DNA of 64,000 bases, from NCBI RefSeq assembly GCF_040957575.1, contig NZ_CP162602.1, forward strand, positions 1-64,000, in the 5' to 3' direction. The stretch is from Vibrio sp. HB236076 (lineage in GTDB: Bacteria; Pseudomonadota; Gammaproteobacteria; Enterobacterales; Vibrionaceae). Every line of letters starts with the position of its first letter. Position 1 is the first letter of the stretch. The notes below the pieces were generated by a model. The model worked only from the letters and a program-made list of their open reading frames with translations. It made no database searches and was not told the DNA's origin. The position numbers and the translations under genes are program-made. Positions 17,300-26,193 of the stretch are shown here, piece by piece.

Positions 17300-18442
17300 A
17301 TGAATTCATGGTCGATTTTTAAAGTGTTTTTTGGTTTGGGCTGCTACAGCTTTGGGGGTCCGGCTGCTCATATTGGTTATTTTCGCAACCAGTTTGTGAT
17401 TCAAAGACAATGGCTTAGTGAAGAAGAGTTTGCTCAACTCGTCGCGTTAAGCCAATTTTTACCCGGCCCCGGTTCCAGCCAAGTTGGGTTTGCCTTGGGC
17501 TACAAACAAGGTGGTTTACCCGGAGCGATTAGCGCATTTTTGGGATTTACGCTACCGTCTATTTTCGCCATGATGGCTCTTGCACTTGTTGGCAACCAAC
17601 TCACCGAACACTCAGCCTATCAAGGTTTTGTTCACGGCCTCAAACTGTTGGCCGTTGTGGTGGTCGCCGATGCGACATGGGGAATGTACAAAAACTTCTG
17701 TCAGCATAAAGTGACCCAACTGCTGGCCGGGATCACCGCGGTGTGTTTGCTCATCGCACCGAGCCTGTGGTTACAATTGGTGTTAATTTTGCTTGCCGGA
17801 CTGGTTGGCTCAACCTGGTTAGCTCGCTCGGCAGCCCCTTCTTCATCAAGCGTTTTTCGCCCTAACCTTTGGCCGATTGCGCTGTTCTTCATTGTATTGC
17901 TATCGATGCCATGGCTTGGTGAGGTGTTCTCGCTTGCAAGCCTGTTTAACGACTTTTATCAAGCCGGCACCTTGGTGTTTGGTGGCGGTCATGTGGTCTT
18001 GCCGTTATTGCAAACCTTAGTCGGTGAACAATTGACTTCTGATCAATTTTTAGCAGGCTACGCAGCGGCTCAAGCTGTTCCTGGCCCGATGTTTACTTTC
18101 GCTACCTTTTTGGGCTACTTTTTATACCCGCAGCCTATTGTTGGCGCAATCGTTGCCACCATCGCAATCTTTGCTCCGGGTTTTCTCCTTTTGCTGGGCG
18201 TGATTAAGCATTGGCAAGTCCTCGCCAATCAGCCGCGCATTGCCGGTGCGCTCAAAGGTGTGAATGCCAGTGTGGTCGGCTTATTGGCCGCCGCGCTCTA
18301 TCAACCCGTGATGAGTAGTGCGGTGGTCAACGCCAGTGACATGGCCTTGGTGGTGGCAGGATTTATCGCCTTGAAAACGTTAAAACTCCCCATCATTGCC
18401 TTAATCGGCCTCTTTGCTGGCCTCGGTATCTTGGTACTTTAA
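17300..18442 (+). CDS. chrA: ChrA-family chromate transporter
   Basis: A 380-residue membrane protein made of two homologous CHR domains. The first begins FFGLGCYSFGGPAAHIGYFRNQFV with the Pro-Gly-Pro motif FLPGPGSSQVGF near residue 57; the second has AGTLVFGGGHVVLPLL and VPGPMFTFATFLGYF. This is the long-chain ChrA form, which exports chromate by an ion-coupled mechanism. A GTG directly precedes the ATG I chose, so the true start could be 17297; there is no strong ribosome site. No chrB regulator is adjacent. A bidirectional terminator separates it from speB. Confidence 0.9.
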   Translation: MNSWSIFKVFFGLGCYSFGGPAAHIGYFRNQFVIQRQWLSEEEFAQLVALSQFLPGPGSSQVGFALGYKQGGLPGAISAFLGFTLPSIFAMMALALVGNQLTEHSAYQGFVHGLKLLAVVVVADATWGMYKNFCQHKVTQLLAGITAVCLLIAPSLWLQLVLILLAGLVGSTWLARSAAPSSSSVFRPNLWPIALFFIVLLSMPWLGEVFSLASLFNDFYQAGTLVFGGGHVVLPLLQTLVGEQLTSDQFLAGYAAAQAVPGPMFTFATFLGYFLYPQPIVGAIVATIAIFAPGFLLLLGVIKHWQVLANQPRIAGALKGVNASVVGLLAAALYQPVMSSAVVNASDMALVVAGFIALKTLKLPIIALIGLFAGLGILVL

Positions 18443-18455
18443 GCTTTTGATAAGC

Positions 18456-18493
18456 AAAAAAAACACGCTTCTACTTGAGTAAAAGCGTGTTTT
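18456..18493. terminator. Bidirectional terminator between chrA and speB
   Basis: AAAACACGCTT (18460-18470) pairs with AAGCGTGTTTT (18483-18493). The run of eight A residues on the left gives a strong T tract for minus-strand speAB transcripts; the right side serves chrA. Confidence 0.9.
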
Positions 18494-18550
18494 AAGCACA
18501 AACGTATCTTAAATAGAAACAACTCTTAACGATAAAAGAGCGACAGGCGT

Positions 18551-19468
18551 TTAGGCTTTGGTGCTGTAAAGATGCAACAGATCAAGTGCAATGGTCGCGG
18601 CGGCGAGTGCGGTCACCTCACTTTGGTCGTAACCTGGCGCCACTTCAACGACATCCATTCCGACCAAATTAATCCCCTGCAAGGCGCGAATCACTTTTAA
18701 AATTTTATCGGTACTTAGTCCACCACAGACCGGGGTCCCCGTACCAGGTGCATAAGCAGGATCAAGGCAATCAATATCAAAGGTCAAATAAACAGGTAAG
18801 TCCCCGACTCGCTGTTTGATACGACGTACAATCTCATCGACAGACCAATCGTTCGCTTCCATGCCGTTGATCACCTCAAAACCATGATTATCCGCCTCGT
18901 ATTCGGTACGAATACCGATTTGCACGGAATGCTCGAGATCGATTAACCCCTCCTTCGGCGCGCGATAGAACATGGTGCCGTGATCGTATTCGCTGCCGTA
19001 CGAATACGTATCAGTATGGGCATCAAAGTGAACGAGTGCCATCTTGCCATAGTGAGCATGATGGGCGCGCAATAATGGCAGTGACACAAAATGATCGCCG
19101 CCAAAGGCCAATAAGGCTTTACCACTCGCAATGATCTGCTCGGCAGCAAACTGTAAGCGAGCAGACAAGTCTTTCGCATCGCCGCAATCAAACACTAAGT
19201 CACCGGCATCGACCAAAGACAAGCGGTCGCTAAGTTTGAATGACCAAGGGAAACGACGCCCTTCCCACGACAAGTTCACCGAAGCACGACGAATGGCATC
19301 GGGCCCCAAACGAGAACCCGGACGACCAGACGTTGCCATGTCAAACGGCACGCCTAAAATGGCCACATCGGCTTCGCTTTGACGTGGGTCGCGCAGGTAA
19401 GGCGCGCGCATAAATGTCATTGCATTGGAATACAAAGAAAAATCTTCTTTGCTAAAAACGTCATGCAT
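18551..19468 (-). CDS. speB: Agmatinase
   Basis: A 305-residue ureohydrolase that hydrolyses agmatine to putrescine and urea. The binuclear manganese site is complete: GGDH (His126), HFDAHTD (Asp149, His151, Asp153) and [17 protein letters not shown] near residue 230. Its ATG follows the speA stop without any gap, so the two genes are translationally coupled and together make the arginine-to-putrescine route. Transcription ends at the hairpin at 18456-18493. Cytoplasmic. Confidence 0.97.
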   Translation of the reverse strand: MHDVFSKEDFSLYSNAMTFMRAPYLRDPRQSEADVAILGVPFDMATSGRPGSRLGPDAIRRASVNLSWEGRRFPWSFKLSDRLSLVDAGDLVFDCGDAKDLSARLQFAAEQIIASGKALLAFGGDHFVSLPLLRAHHAHYGKMALVHFDAHTDTYSYGSEYDHGTMFYRAPKEGLIDLEHSVQIGIRTEYEADNHGFEVINGMEANDWSVDEIVRRIKQRVGDLPVYLTFDIDCLDPAYAPGTGTPVCGGLSTDKILKVIRALQGINLVGMDVVEVAPGYDQSEVTALAAATIALDLLHLYSTKA

Positions 19469-21379
19469 TTAAAAATCCTCTAGGTAAGTGTAACCACTCA
19501 ACCCAATTTCAAGTTCATTGAGCACCATCGCTTGCTCATCTTCTGCGACGCGCTGCTTAACCAGTGATTGATAGTTCTGACGAATCAGGTCAACATCGAG
19601 ATGAACATATTTCATCATGTCTTCCACGGTATCGCCTTCATTAATAAAGTCGATTTGCGCATCGCCTTGCTCAGTCACATTGACCACGACACTGTGTGTA
19701 TCGCCAAACAAATTGTGCATATCCCCTAAGATCTCTTGATACGCGCCCACGAGGAAGAAACCAAGGTGATACGGTTTGTCTTTGTTCCATGCTGGCACAC
19801 TCAGTGACGATTCGATGCCATGGCCTTCGACATAATGTTCGACAACCCCATCGGAGTCGCAGGTAATGTCCAACATCACCGCACGGCGATCACTGAGGGT
19901 ATCAAGCCCAGAAAGTGGTACGACCGGAAAAACTTGATCAATACCCCAAGCATCAGGAATCGATTGAAACAGTGAGAAGTTAACGAAAAATTTATCCGCT
20001 AAGCGTTCATGCAACTCTTCCAAAATGGGGCGATGCACGCGATTTTTGCTGCTGAGTTTTTGCGCCAATTCATGGTAAATTCTCAGCGCCACTTGCTCTG
20101 CCCAAGCGCGGTGTTGCAAATTGATCACACCGGTGGCGAATTGACTGTGTACCTCGGCAATATCGCTTTGTGTGTCGTTAAAAATTTCCACCAATGCACG
20201 AACATCATTTCCCTGCAGTAAATGTTCCCAGCTGCGCCAGATGTTTTGCAGCAATAATGGGTCATCGGCTTGCGGCGCGTTGACCTCTTCAGGCTGATAG
20301 GTTTCTGCGCCGATCACATTGGTGATCAATACCGCGTGATGGGCGGTTAACGACCGGCCCGACTCCGAAATAATCGTCGGCGTCGGTTGATGGTACAAAT
20401 GGCACATATCACTGACGGCACTGACAATATTGCGTGCGTATTCCGCCAAACCGTAATTCATCGAATTCGATGATTGACTGCGCGAGCCATCGTAATCAAC
20501 CGCCAGTCCGCCACCGACATCAAAAAAGCCAATGTCGGCACCGAGTTCACGCAATTCACAATAAAAACGCGCCGCTTCACTCACGCCATTTTTGACATCG
20601 CGAATATTGGCCATTTGCGAGCCTAGGTGGAAGTGCACCAATTGCAGTGAAGCTAACTGCCCTTCACGGCGCAAGCGTTCCATCACGGTCAGAACTTGAT
20701 TGGCCGACAAACCAAATTTTGATTTTTCACCGCCGCTCGATTGCCATTTGCCTGCGCCTTGAGAGGCTAAACGAATACGGATACCTAAGCGCGGCGTCAC
20801 GCCCAATGCCTTTGATTCGCGCAGTACGATGTCCAGTTCAGACATTTTCTCAAGTACGATAAAGACCTTATGGCCGAGTTTTTCACCAATTAGGGCCAAT
20901 CGGATGTACTCTCGGTCTTTGTAACCATTGCAAACAATCACTGAACTGGCATGTTGTGCCATCGCCAAAACCGCCAACAGCTCTGGTTTACTGCCCGCTT
21001 CTAAGCCCAGCTGTTTGTTTTCGAGTTCAGCTTGACTGGCCAGTATTTCATCAACCACTTCTTTTTGTTGGTTCACTTTAATTGGATACACCAACAAATA
21101 CGGACTGGGGTATTGGCACTCGGTAATGGCTTGGTTAAACGCATCGCAAATGTTGTGTACCCTTTGGTGTAAAATCTGCGGAAAACGCACTAGAACGGGT
21201 AAATTCAGGCCTTTGCTTTCGAGTTGCTCCACGATATGACCGAGGGAGACTTGGGCTTTTTGATCCTGACGCGGATTGGCAAAGACGTCCCCTTTATCAT
21301 CAATACCAAAGAAGCCTTGGCTCCAATAGTTGATGTTATAGTCGTCGCGAACTTGTTCAATAGTTGTTTGTTTTTCCAC
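19469..21379 (-). CDS. speA: Biosynthetic arginine decarboxylase
   Basis: A 636-residue PLP enzyme of the alanine-racemase fold that converts arginine to agmatine. The PLP lysine is Lys101 in [18 protein letters not shown] (about 245) and [12 protein letters not shown] (about 288) are further landmarks. The length matches biosynthetic SpeA (about 630-660). The start codon is GTG (21377-21379) with only a weak ribosome site, so low translation is likely. It is the first gene of speA-speB. The 304-bp upstream spacer is shared with the divergent gene of unknown function. Confidence 0.96.
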   Translation of the reverse strand: MEKQTTIEQVRDDYNINYWSQGFFGIDDKGDVFANPRQDQKAQVSLGHIVEQLESKGLNLPVLVRFPQILHQRVHNICDAFNQAITECQYPSPYLLVYPIKVNQQKEVVDEILASQAELENKQLGLEAGSKPELLAVLAMAQHASSVIVCNGYKDREYIRLALIGEKLGHKVFIVLEKMSELDIVLRESKALGVTPRLGIRIRLASQGAGKWQSSGGEKSKFGLSANQVLTVMERLRREGQLASLQLVHFHLGSQMANIRDVKNGVSEAARFYCELRELGADIGFFDVGGGLAVDYDGSRSQSSNSMNYGLAEYARNIVSAVSDMCHLYHQPTPTIISESGRSLTAHHAVLITNVIGAETYQPEEVNAPQADDPLLLQNIWRSWEHLLQGNDVRALVEIFNDTQSDIAEVHSQFATGVINLQHRAWAEQVALRIYHELAQKLSSKNRVHRPILEELHERLADKFFVNFSLFQSIPDAWGIDQVFPVVPLSGLDTLSDRRAVMLDITCDSDGVVEHYVEGHGIESSLSVPAWNKDKPYHLGFFLVGAYQEILGDMHNLFGDTHSVVVNVTEQGDAQIDFINEGDTVEDMMKYVHLDVDLIRQNYQSLVKQRVAEDEQAMVLNELEIGLSGYTYLEDF

Positions 21380-21683
21380 AGTTTTTTATCACTTATGATT
21401 AAGAAAAAAGAAACAAGACTGGCTTGCCTTATCACCGGGGCAATCCCCCCTAATGACTGGGTGCTTTATCCAGTAAAAAGCCCACCGAGTCCACTGATTA
21501 ATATTTGTCATTAAGATTATAGATTTTTGTCGTGAGCCTGCTTATTTATTAGCGTTTTTTTGTCAGCTCGGACACGCTTCTTCCTAAATTGCACCAGTGT
21601 CAGTTATGTTATAACATAACCATTTGAGTGTATTCGCATTCACTTAGCCCAAGAAACCAGACTCAGTAATAAGGTAAACCGTC
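21380..21683. other. Divergent intergenic region speA / unknown gene
   Basis: A 304-bp spacer with no credible ORF. It must contain both divergent promoters. Its most striking element is the perfect palindrome at 21603-21620; nothing else recognisable is seen. Confidence 0.6.
21603..21620. promoter_or_regulatory. 18-bp perfect palindrome
   Basis: GTTATGTTATAACATAAC is a perfect 18-bp palindrome located 64 bp upstream of the gene of unknown function and 224 bp from speA. It is very likely a binding site for a dimeric repressor. It shares ATGTTA/TAACAT halves with Zur boxes, but their spacing is different. Confidence 0.6.
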
Positions 21684-22127
21684 ATGAAAGACATTAAAGG
21701 CGTTTTTCGCAACCTCGAAAAAATGCTACGTCAAGCCAGTTGGTTTGATGATGATTGGGACATTTACAATCGCGGTGACTACTTTCAGCTCTACAAGCAC
21801 AACTGGCATAATCAAAATCAAGGTGGCGTCCACTTTGAAACCTTTATCGAGGGGCCGCAGATCAAACAAAAAGCGTTTCCCATCTGCGTTCACGCCGAGG
21901 AAGACTGCCCCAAACAAGCAGAGTTTATTCGTCGCTTACTCGAACAAGAGCAAGCCACCATCAATGGCTGGAAAGGCTATAAACCGCTAAGCAGTAGTTA
22001 CGGTATTTGCCAAAAAACCTTACCGCTCAATTTTAAAAATCTAGAACAGCGTCTCTATGAGGAATTAAATCGTCTGCGACATTTAGAGCACACCATTGAT
22101 GCGCTGTTGCTAGAGCTCAGTGAGTAA
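21684..22127 (+). CDS. Protein of unknown function
   Basis: A 147-residue protein that I do not recognise. It is acidic to neutral, with no signal peptide or membrane span. The middle (GGVHFETFIEGPQIKQKAFPICVHAEEDCPKQAEFIRRLLEQE) has a beta-strand then helix pattern and two cysteines in ICVHAEEDC; the C-terminus (about 118-147) is a long amphipathic helix, possibly coiled coil. It is followed 14 bp later by a DUF1289 gene. The spacing and good codon usage support a real gene. A perfect palindrome upstream suggests dedicated regulation. Confidence 0.75.
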   Translation: MKDIKGVFRNLEKMLRQASWFDDDWDIYNRGDYFQLYKHNWHNQNQGGVHFETFIEGPQIKQKAFPICVHAEEDCPKQAEFIRRLLEQEQATINGWKGYKPLSSSYGICQKTLPLNFKNLEQRLYEELNRLRHLEHTIDALLLELSE

Positions 22128-22141
22128 GGTCTTTAGAATCC

Positions 22142-22330
22142 ATGAAAAAACAAAAAAGCCCATGCATAGACTTATGTGATTTTTCGGGACCGAAAGGCTG
22201 GTGTACCGGGTGTGGTCGCACGCGAAAAGAGTGCCAAAAGTGGAAGAATATGAAGCCATATGCGGCCAATCAAATCCGCAATGAACTGCCAAAGAGATTG
22301 GCACAAATCAAACAAAGTGAAGCGGAATAA
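22142..22330 (+). CDS. DUF1289 small cysteine-rich protein
   Basis: A 62-residue protein with the DUF1289 pattern: PCIDLC (Cys8, Cys12) then WCTGCGRTRKEC (Cys21, Cys24, Cys31) and a following W..M segment. The four or five cysteines look like a small metal- or cluster-binding knuckle. Family members are widespread in proteobacteria with no firm function. It is 14 bp behind the unknown gene, in the same transcript. The position shortly before the convergent permease gene marks the end of this plus-strand unit. Confidence 0.88.
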   Translation: MKKQKSPCIDLCDFSGPKGWCTGCGRTRKECQKWKNMKPYAANQIRNELPKRLAQIKQSEAE

Positions 22331-22387
22331 TGAGTAAAACACTCACTGCGCTGCCAAACGCAGTGCGTGTTGTCGAGCCTATCATCG

Positions 22388-23893
22388 TTAGGCCGTTTTC
22401 TCTTGCTTGCCCGCCACTATTCGGTCGAGGATCAAAGCGCACAGCAAGATAGCGATACCAGCTAAGATCCCTTCGCCCTGTGAGGCGTATTGAAGCGCTG
22501 CCAACACATCTTCTCCTAAGCCCTTCGCGCCGATTAACGAGGCCACCACCACCATGGCTAACGACATTAAAATGGTCTGGTTAACCCCAGCCATGATGGT
22601 CTTTGAGGCCAAAGGCAAATCCACTTTAAACAACAAATAAGCCGGGCTAGCGCCAAAAGCAATGGCCGCTTCACGCACGGCGTGAGGCACTTGCTGTAAG
22701 CCAAGTACCGTCAAGCGGATCACCGGTGGCGAGCCAAACACCAAGGTCGCTAAGATGGCACTGGGTTTACCGGCGCCAAAAAATGCAATCACAGGGATCA
22801 GATACACAAAAGAAGGCATCGATTGCATAAAATCAAGGATGGGCCGAACCACCATGAAGACCTTAGGCTTACGGGCACATAAAATACCCAGTGGAATGCC
22901 AAACACAATCGAAATCATCGCCGCCGCACCGAGTAGAGAAATGGTGGCCATGGCTTTTTCCCAAAACCCCATCACGCCTAAGTAAGTCATAGCGGCAACG
23001 GCAAACACCGCCACACGCGGCCCGCCGGTTAAGGTACTCAAAATCGCCACCACCAACATCACCACTGGCCAAGGGGTATCGACAAACACCACTTCAAGGC
23101 TGTCTAGTAAGGCACGTACACTTAACGTCACGTTGTTAAACACGTCGCCGCCGGCTGCCGTCGCCCAATCAAACCACGCCTTGATGCCGTTAGAAATCGA
23201 CAAACTCAGCCCATTATTGGCCGGGTACTCTAAAAGAAAAGGCAATAACTGTGGCTGAGCAAAGCGGGTCGCAGTCAATGCGATCACAATAGTGAAAAGT
23301 CCCAAGCCCGCGGCCAAACGCTCAGCGGATAAACCACTGGCAAGAGTATTATTTGACCGCCAACGGGAAAATTGGGTTTCTAAGGTCCAGTTAGCGACGA
23401 CCGCGGCCACCAGCTTAGCCAATAACACCACCACTAAACCAGAGACAACTAAGCCAAACGCCTGTGTCGATGCCGATTGCGCCGCGGACATGGCTTGATC
23501 CATTGCCGCATGCAGATTTTGTACTGCTCGCTCTAACCCTTCGACTGAACTGCCCGAAGCTTTTGCCGCTTCAATTTGCTGTAATCGCGCATCAATCATG
23601 GTTTGAATCGACTGAGCGCGTTGAATTTGATCCGCGCCGAGCTCACCGCCTAAGCCGCGCGCCAATTGCACAAAGCCCCAAGTTTCAATCAGCAGTAAGC
23701 CGAGAAACCAAGACCACAAGCCTCGCGCCGCAAACCAAACCGGGCCAAACAGCCCCGCAAAAACGTTAAACGATAACCGAAAACCTTTAGCCTGGCTGAG
23801 CTTAGCAAAAGCGTTGACATAATAATCACCATTGCGCTGTACAAAAGTGCGGATCAACTGTTCGGTTTGTTGTTGGTGTGATACCTCAGACAT
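22388..23893 (-). CDS. ProW-like ABC permease with N-terminal extension
   Basis: A 501-residue permease. The C-terminal half (about 275-495) is a classical ProW/OpuAB domain with the EAA loop (VREAAIAFGASPAYLLFKVDLPLASKTIMAG). The N-terminal 270 residues are unusual: a DUF2628-like hydrophobic segment (NVFAGLFGPVWFAARGLW), a helical, probably coiled-coil stretch (about 95-150) and additional membrane spans. I start at 23893, 4 bp after the ProV stop, where GGAAGAGGGA precedes the ATG; a longer frame would overlap proV. It is the last gene of the betaine-type importer and of the whole minus-strand block. Confidence 0.85.
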   Translation of the reverse strand: MSEVSHQQQTEQLIRTFVQRNGDYYVNAFAKLSQAKGFRLSFNVFAGLFGPVWFAARGLWSWFLGLLLIETWGFVQLARGLGGELGADQIQRAQSIQTMIDARLQQIEAAKASGSSVEGLERAVQNLHAAMDQAMSAAQSASTQAFGLVVSGLVVVLLAKLVAAVVANWTLETQFSRWRSNNTLASGLSAERLAAGLGLFTIVIALTATRFAQPQLLPFLLEYPANNGLSLSISNGIKAWFDWATAAGGDVFNNVTLSVRALLDSLEVVFVDTPWPVVMLVVAILSTLTGGPRVAVFAVAAMTYLGVMGFWEKAMATISLLGAAAMISIVFGIPLGILCARKPKVFMVVRPILDFMQSMPSFVYLIPVIAFFGAGKPSAILATLVFGSPPVIRLTVLGLQQVPHAVREAAIAFGASPAYLLFKVDLPLASKTIMAGVNQTILMSLAMVVVASLIGAKGLGEDVLAALQYASQGEGILAGIAILLCALILDRIVAGKQEKTA

Positions 23894-23897
23894 AGGC

Positions 23898-24965
23898 TTA
23901 TCCCTCTTCCTTGCGATTGCCTTGAATTGCACGCATTAAATCAATGGTTTGAATAACACCAACGTCGGTGCCATTCTCAGTTACAACCAACACATCATTA
24001 CACTCAATTGAGCGGTCGATAAGCTGGTTGAGATCGTCCTCGGCATCGACTCGCTTCGCGGTGTGACTGACCGGTCCATGATCGTGTTGATAAACGGCGA
24101 GAGGCTGCATGATGGAATGCGCTTTAACTAAATTGAGCTTAGAGATACCGGCGACAAAGTTCGCCACATACTCATCCGCTGGATTGATGACGATCTCTTC
24201 GGGTGTGCCTATTTGAACAATTTGACCGTCTTTCATGATCGCGATGCGATTGCCAATCCGAATCGCCTCATCGAGATCGTGAGTAATAAAAATCGTGGTT
24301 TTCTTAAGCTTGGCCGACAAATCCATAAACTGGTCTTGCAGTTGCCGACGAATTAACGGATCCAACGCGGAAAAAGGCTCATCCATCAGCAAAATCGATG
24401 GGTTGGTCGCCAGCGCTCGTGCTAAACCAACACGCTGCTGCATACCGCCGGATAATTCATGGGCGTATTTGTGCTCCCAGCCATTGAGGTTCACCAGCGC
24501 TAAGGCCTGCATCGCTTCTTCCCAGCGCTGTTTTTTGGAGGCGCCGCGGATCTCCAGTGGCATGGCGACATTGTCGACCACGGTTCTGTGGGGCATTAAG
24601 CCAAAGTTTTGGAACACCATCGCCACTTGTTGGTTGCGTAAGTGGCGCAATTCATCTTGATTGAGTTCAGTCACTTGTTCACCGCCGACAATAATCTCGC
24701 CGGCCGTAGGCTCTAATAGGCGATTGATATGGCGAACCAGGGTGGACTTACCTGAGCCAGACAAGCCCATGATACAAAAGATCTCTCCTTCGTAAATTTC
24801 AAAACTCGCCCCAGCCACCCCAACCACACACTCATACTCAGATAAGATCTCCGCTTTGGTGTACTTATGCTTTTTGATTGCTTTATACGCTTGCTCACTT
24901 TGCTCGCCAAATATTTTCCACACATCATTGACGATAATGGCCGGCTCTTTCTCTAATTTACTCAC
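23898..24965 (-). CDS. ProV-like glycine betaine ABC ATPase
   Basis: A 355-residue ATPase of the ProV/OpuAA type: Walker A GLSGSGKST, Q-loop VFQNFGLMPHRTV, signature LSGGMQQR, Walker B LLMDEPFSALDP, then a C-terminal CBS-like regulatory region that is shorter than in E. coli ProV (400). A GTG at 24965 has AAGGAG 5-10 bp upstream, which decides the start; another in-frame GTG lies 18 bp earlier. It sits between ProX and ProW. Family function is osmolyte or betaine import; the neighbouring demethylation genes suggest catabolic use. Confidence 0.9.
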   Translation of the reverse strand: MSKLEKEPAIIVNDVWKIFGEQSEQAYKAIKKHKYTKAEILSEYECVVGVAGASFEIYEGEIFCIMGLSGSGKSTLVRHINRLLEPTAGEIIVGGEQVTELNQDELRHLRNQQVAMVFQNFGLMPHRTVVDNVAMPLEIRGASKKQRWEEAMQALALVNLNGWEHKYAHELSGGMQQRVGLARALATNPSILLMDEPFSALDPLIRRQLQDQFMDLSAKLKKTTIFITHDLDEAIRIGNRIAIMKDGQIVQIGTPEEIVINPADEYVANFVAGISKLNLVKAHSIMQPLAVYQHDHGPVSHTAKRVDAEDDLNQLIDRSIECNDVLVVTENGTDVGVIQTIDLMRAIQGNRKEEG

Positions 24966-25078
24966 TCGTCGACTCCTTGACACTCACCTGTCAGCCCATC
25001 ACTGGGCTGACTCCATCCGTTGTAGCTTGACTGTATTTTTTAAGCCCTTAGCCACAGGCTACTGATACCGGCGTACAA

Positions 25079-25106
25079 CACCACAGCGGTGTTCTATTCT
25101 GTGGTG
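25079..25106 (-). repeat. Hairpin after proX
   Basis: CACCACAG (25079-25086) pairs with CTGTGGTG (25099-25106) right after the proX stop. There is no T run, so it probably stabilises the binding-protein mRNA and lowers downstream expression. Confidence 0.55.
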
Positions 25107-25107
25107 A

Positions 25108-26082
25108 TTATTCACCAATACCCAGCCACTTATCGACTACGTCACTGTGGGTTTTCACCCATTCGTGAGCAATGGCTTCAGGGTCTTTGCCTTGAATGAT
25201 CGACTGATAGGTCCACTCGGAAATGTATTGCGCTTTAAGGTCGATATTCGATAAAAATGTCGCCACTTGAGGCGCGCGTTTTTCTAACGATGCGGAGTAC
25301 GCAACACGGACATTTTTCTCAGGGTCGGCACTGGTGATGGACGACTTTTCGAACCAGTTTTTATCTTCGTTGGGCTGCAGCATGCGGTATTGAGCCGGAT
25401 CGTGTTTGGGCTCTTCCAGCATCACCATGTCATAAAGCACTTGAATGTAGTGCGGTGTGTAACAATAAAATGCCACCCCTTTTTCCGCCTTGTACAAACT
25501 CTCTAATCGATTGTAGAAAATGGCTTCGTCTTCGGTGGATACGGTATTAAACAGCTCGATGCCATAATCTCGCGCTTTCACTTTGTTGATATTGGTCGAT
25601 GACCAGCCCGGCGCCCCGACCCAAATTTCACCTTTGCCATCACCGTCAGAATCAAACAGGCTTTGAGCGGTTGGGCTGGCTAAGTCATAGACCGATTTGA
25701 TGCCGTGCTTATCTTTCATATAACGCGGTTCACAAAAACCGGTTTGCCCTTTGTAGGCGCCACTGGATAATTTTACCGTCCCATTTTGTTTGACGTACTT
25801 ATCTACTAAGGCTTGTTGGTTGGGCAGCCAAACATCGGGGTGTACATCGATATCCCCACGCCCGCCGTCCATGGCAGAGAAGATAATCGGGTTGGTACTG
25901 GTGACCATTTCCGCCTCACCACCAATTTTATCTTCGATCACGGCTTTGATCATAAACCCAACCGCTTTGGCCCCCGGCCAGGTGAGCTCGCCGATCATCA
26001 CTTTATCACTGGCATTGGCCTGGCCGGCCACCCCCAAGGCGACAGAAACACTCAGGGCAACTTTTAATAAACGTCCTTTCAT
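25108..26082 (-). CDS. ProX-like betaine-type substrate-binding protein
   Basis: A 324-residue OpuAC-family periplasmic protein with a signal peptide (MKGRLLKVALSVSVALGVAGQANA). Features typical of quaternary-ammonium binders are present: LTWPGAKAVG near residue 33, the DVHPDVWLPNQ segment near 80 and GAPGWSSTNINKVKA near 155, which supply aromatic residues for a cation-pi cage. AGGAGAG precedes the ATG. It is the first importer gene, after the DUF1989-GcvT gene, from which it is separated by palindromic sequence. Probable ligands are betaine, dimethylglycine or a sulfonium analogue. Confidence 0.88.
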   Translation of the reverse strand: MKGRLLKVALSVSVALGVAGQANASDKVMIGELTWPGAKAVGFMIKAVIEDKIGGEAEMVTSTNPIIFSAMDGGRGDIDVHPDVWLPNQQALVDKYVKQNGTVKLSSGAYKGQTGFCEPRYMKDKHGIKSVYDLASPTAQSLFDSDGDGKGEIWVGAPGWSSTNINKVKARDYGIELFNTVSTEDEAIFYNRLESLYKAEKGVAFYCYTPHYIQVLYDMVMLEEPKHDPAQYRMLQPNEDKNWFEKSSITSADPEKNVRVAYSASLEKRAPQVATFLSNIDLKAQYISEWTYQSIIQGKDPEAIAHEWVKTHSDVVDKWLGIGE

Positions 26083-26124
26083 CTTACTCTCCTAAATTAA
26101 CATCCATGTTGAATTTATCGCGTT

Positions 26125-26183
26125 GCTCATCAGCGCAATGCACAACGGGTTGGCACTGATGAGCACGGTGGGAGAATTCTCCC
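26125..26183 (-). repeat. Structured spacer between DUF1989-GcvT gene and proX
   Basis: Two structures follow each other: GCTCATCAG (26125-26133) pairs with CTGATGAGC (26156-26164), with an inner CAAC/GTTG; and GGGAGAATTCTCCC (26170-26183) is a perfect palindrome. Neither has a T run. They may be RNA processing or stability elements that uncouple importer and enzyme levels. Confidence 0.55.
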
Positions 26184-26193
26184 TACTTCGGGG

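Noticed and set aside
21603..21620. Zur box
   Set aside because: Zur sites of gammaproteobacteria have an additional TATANTATA centre; here the halves join directly, so the spacing is wrong.
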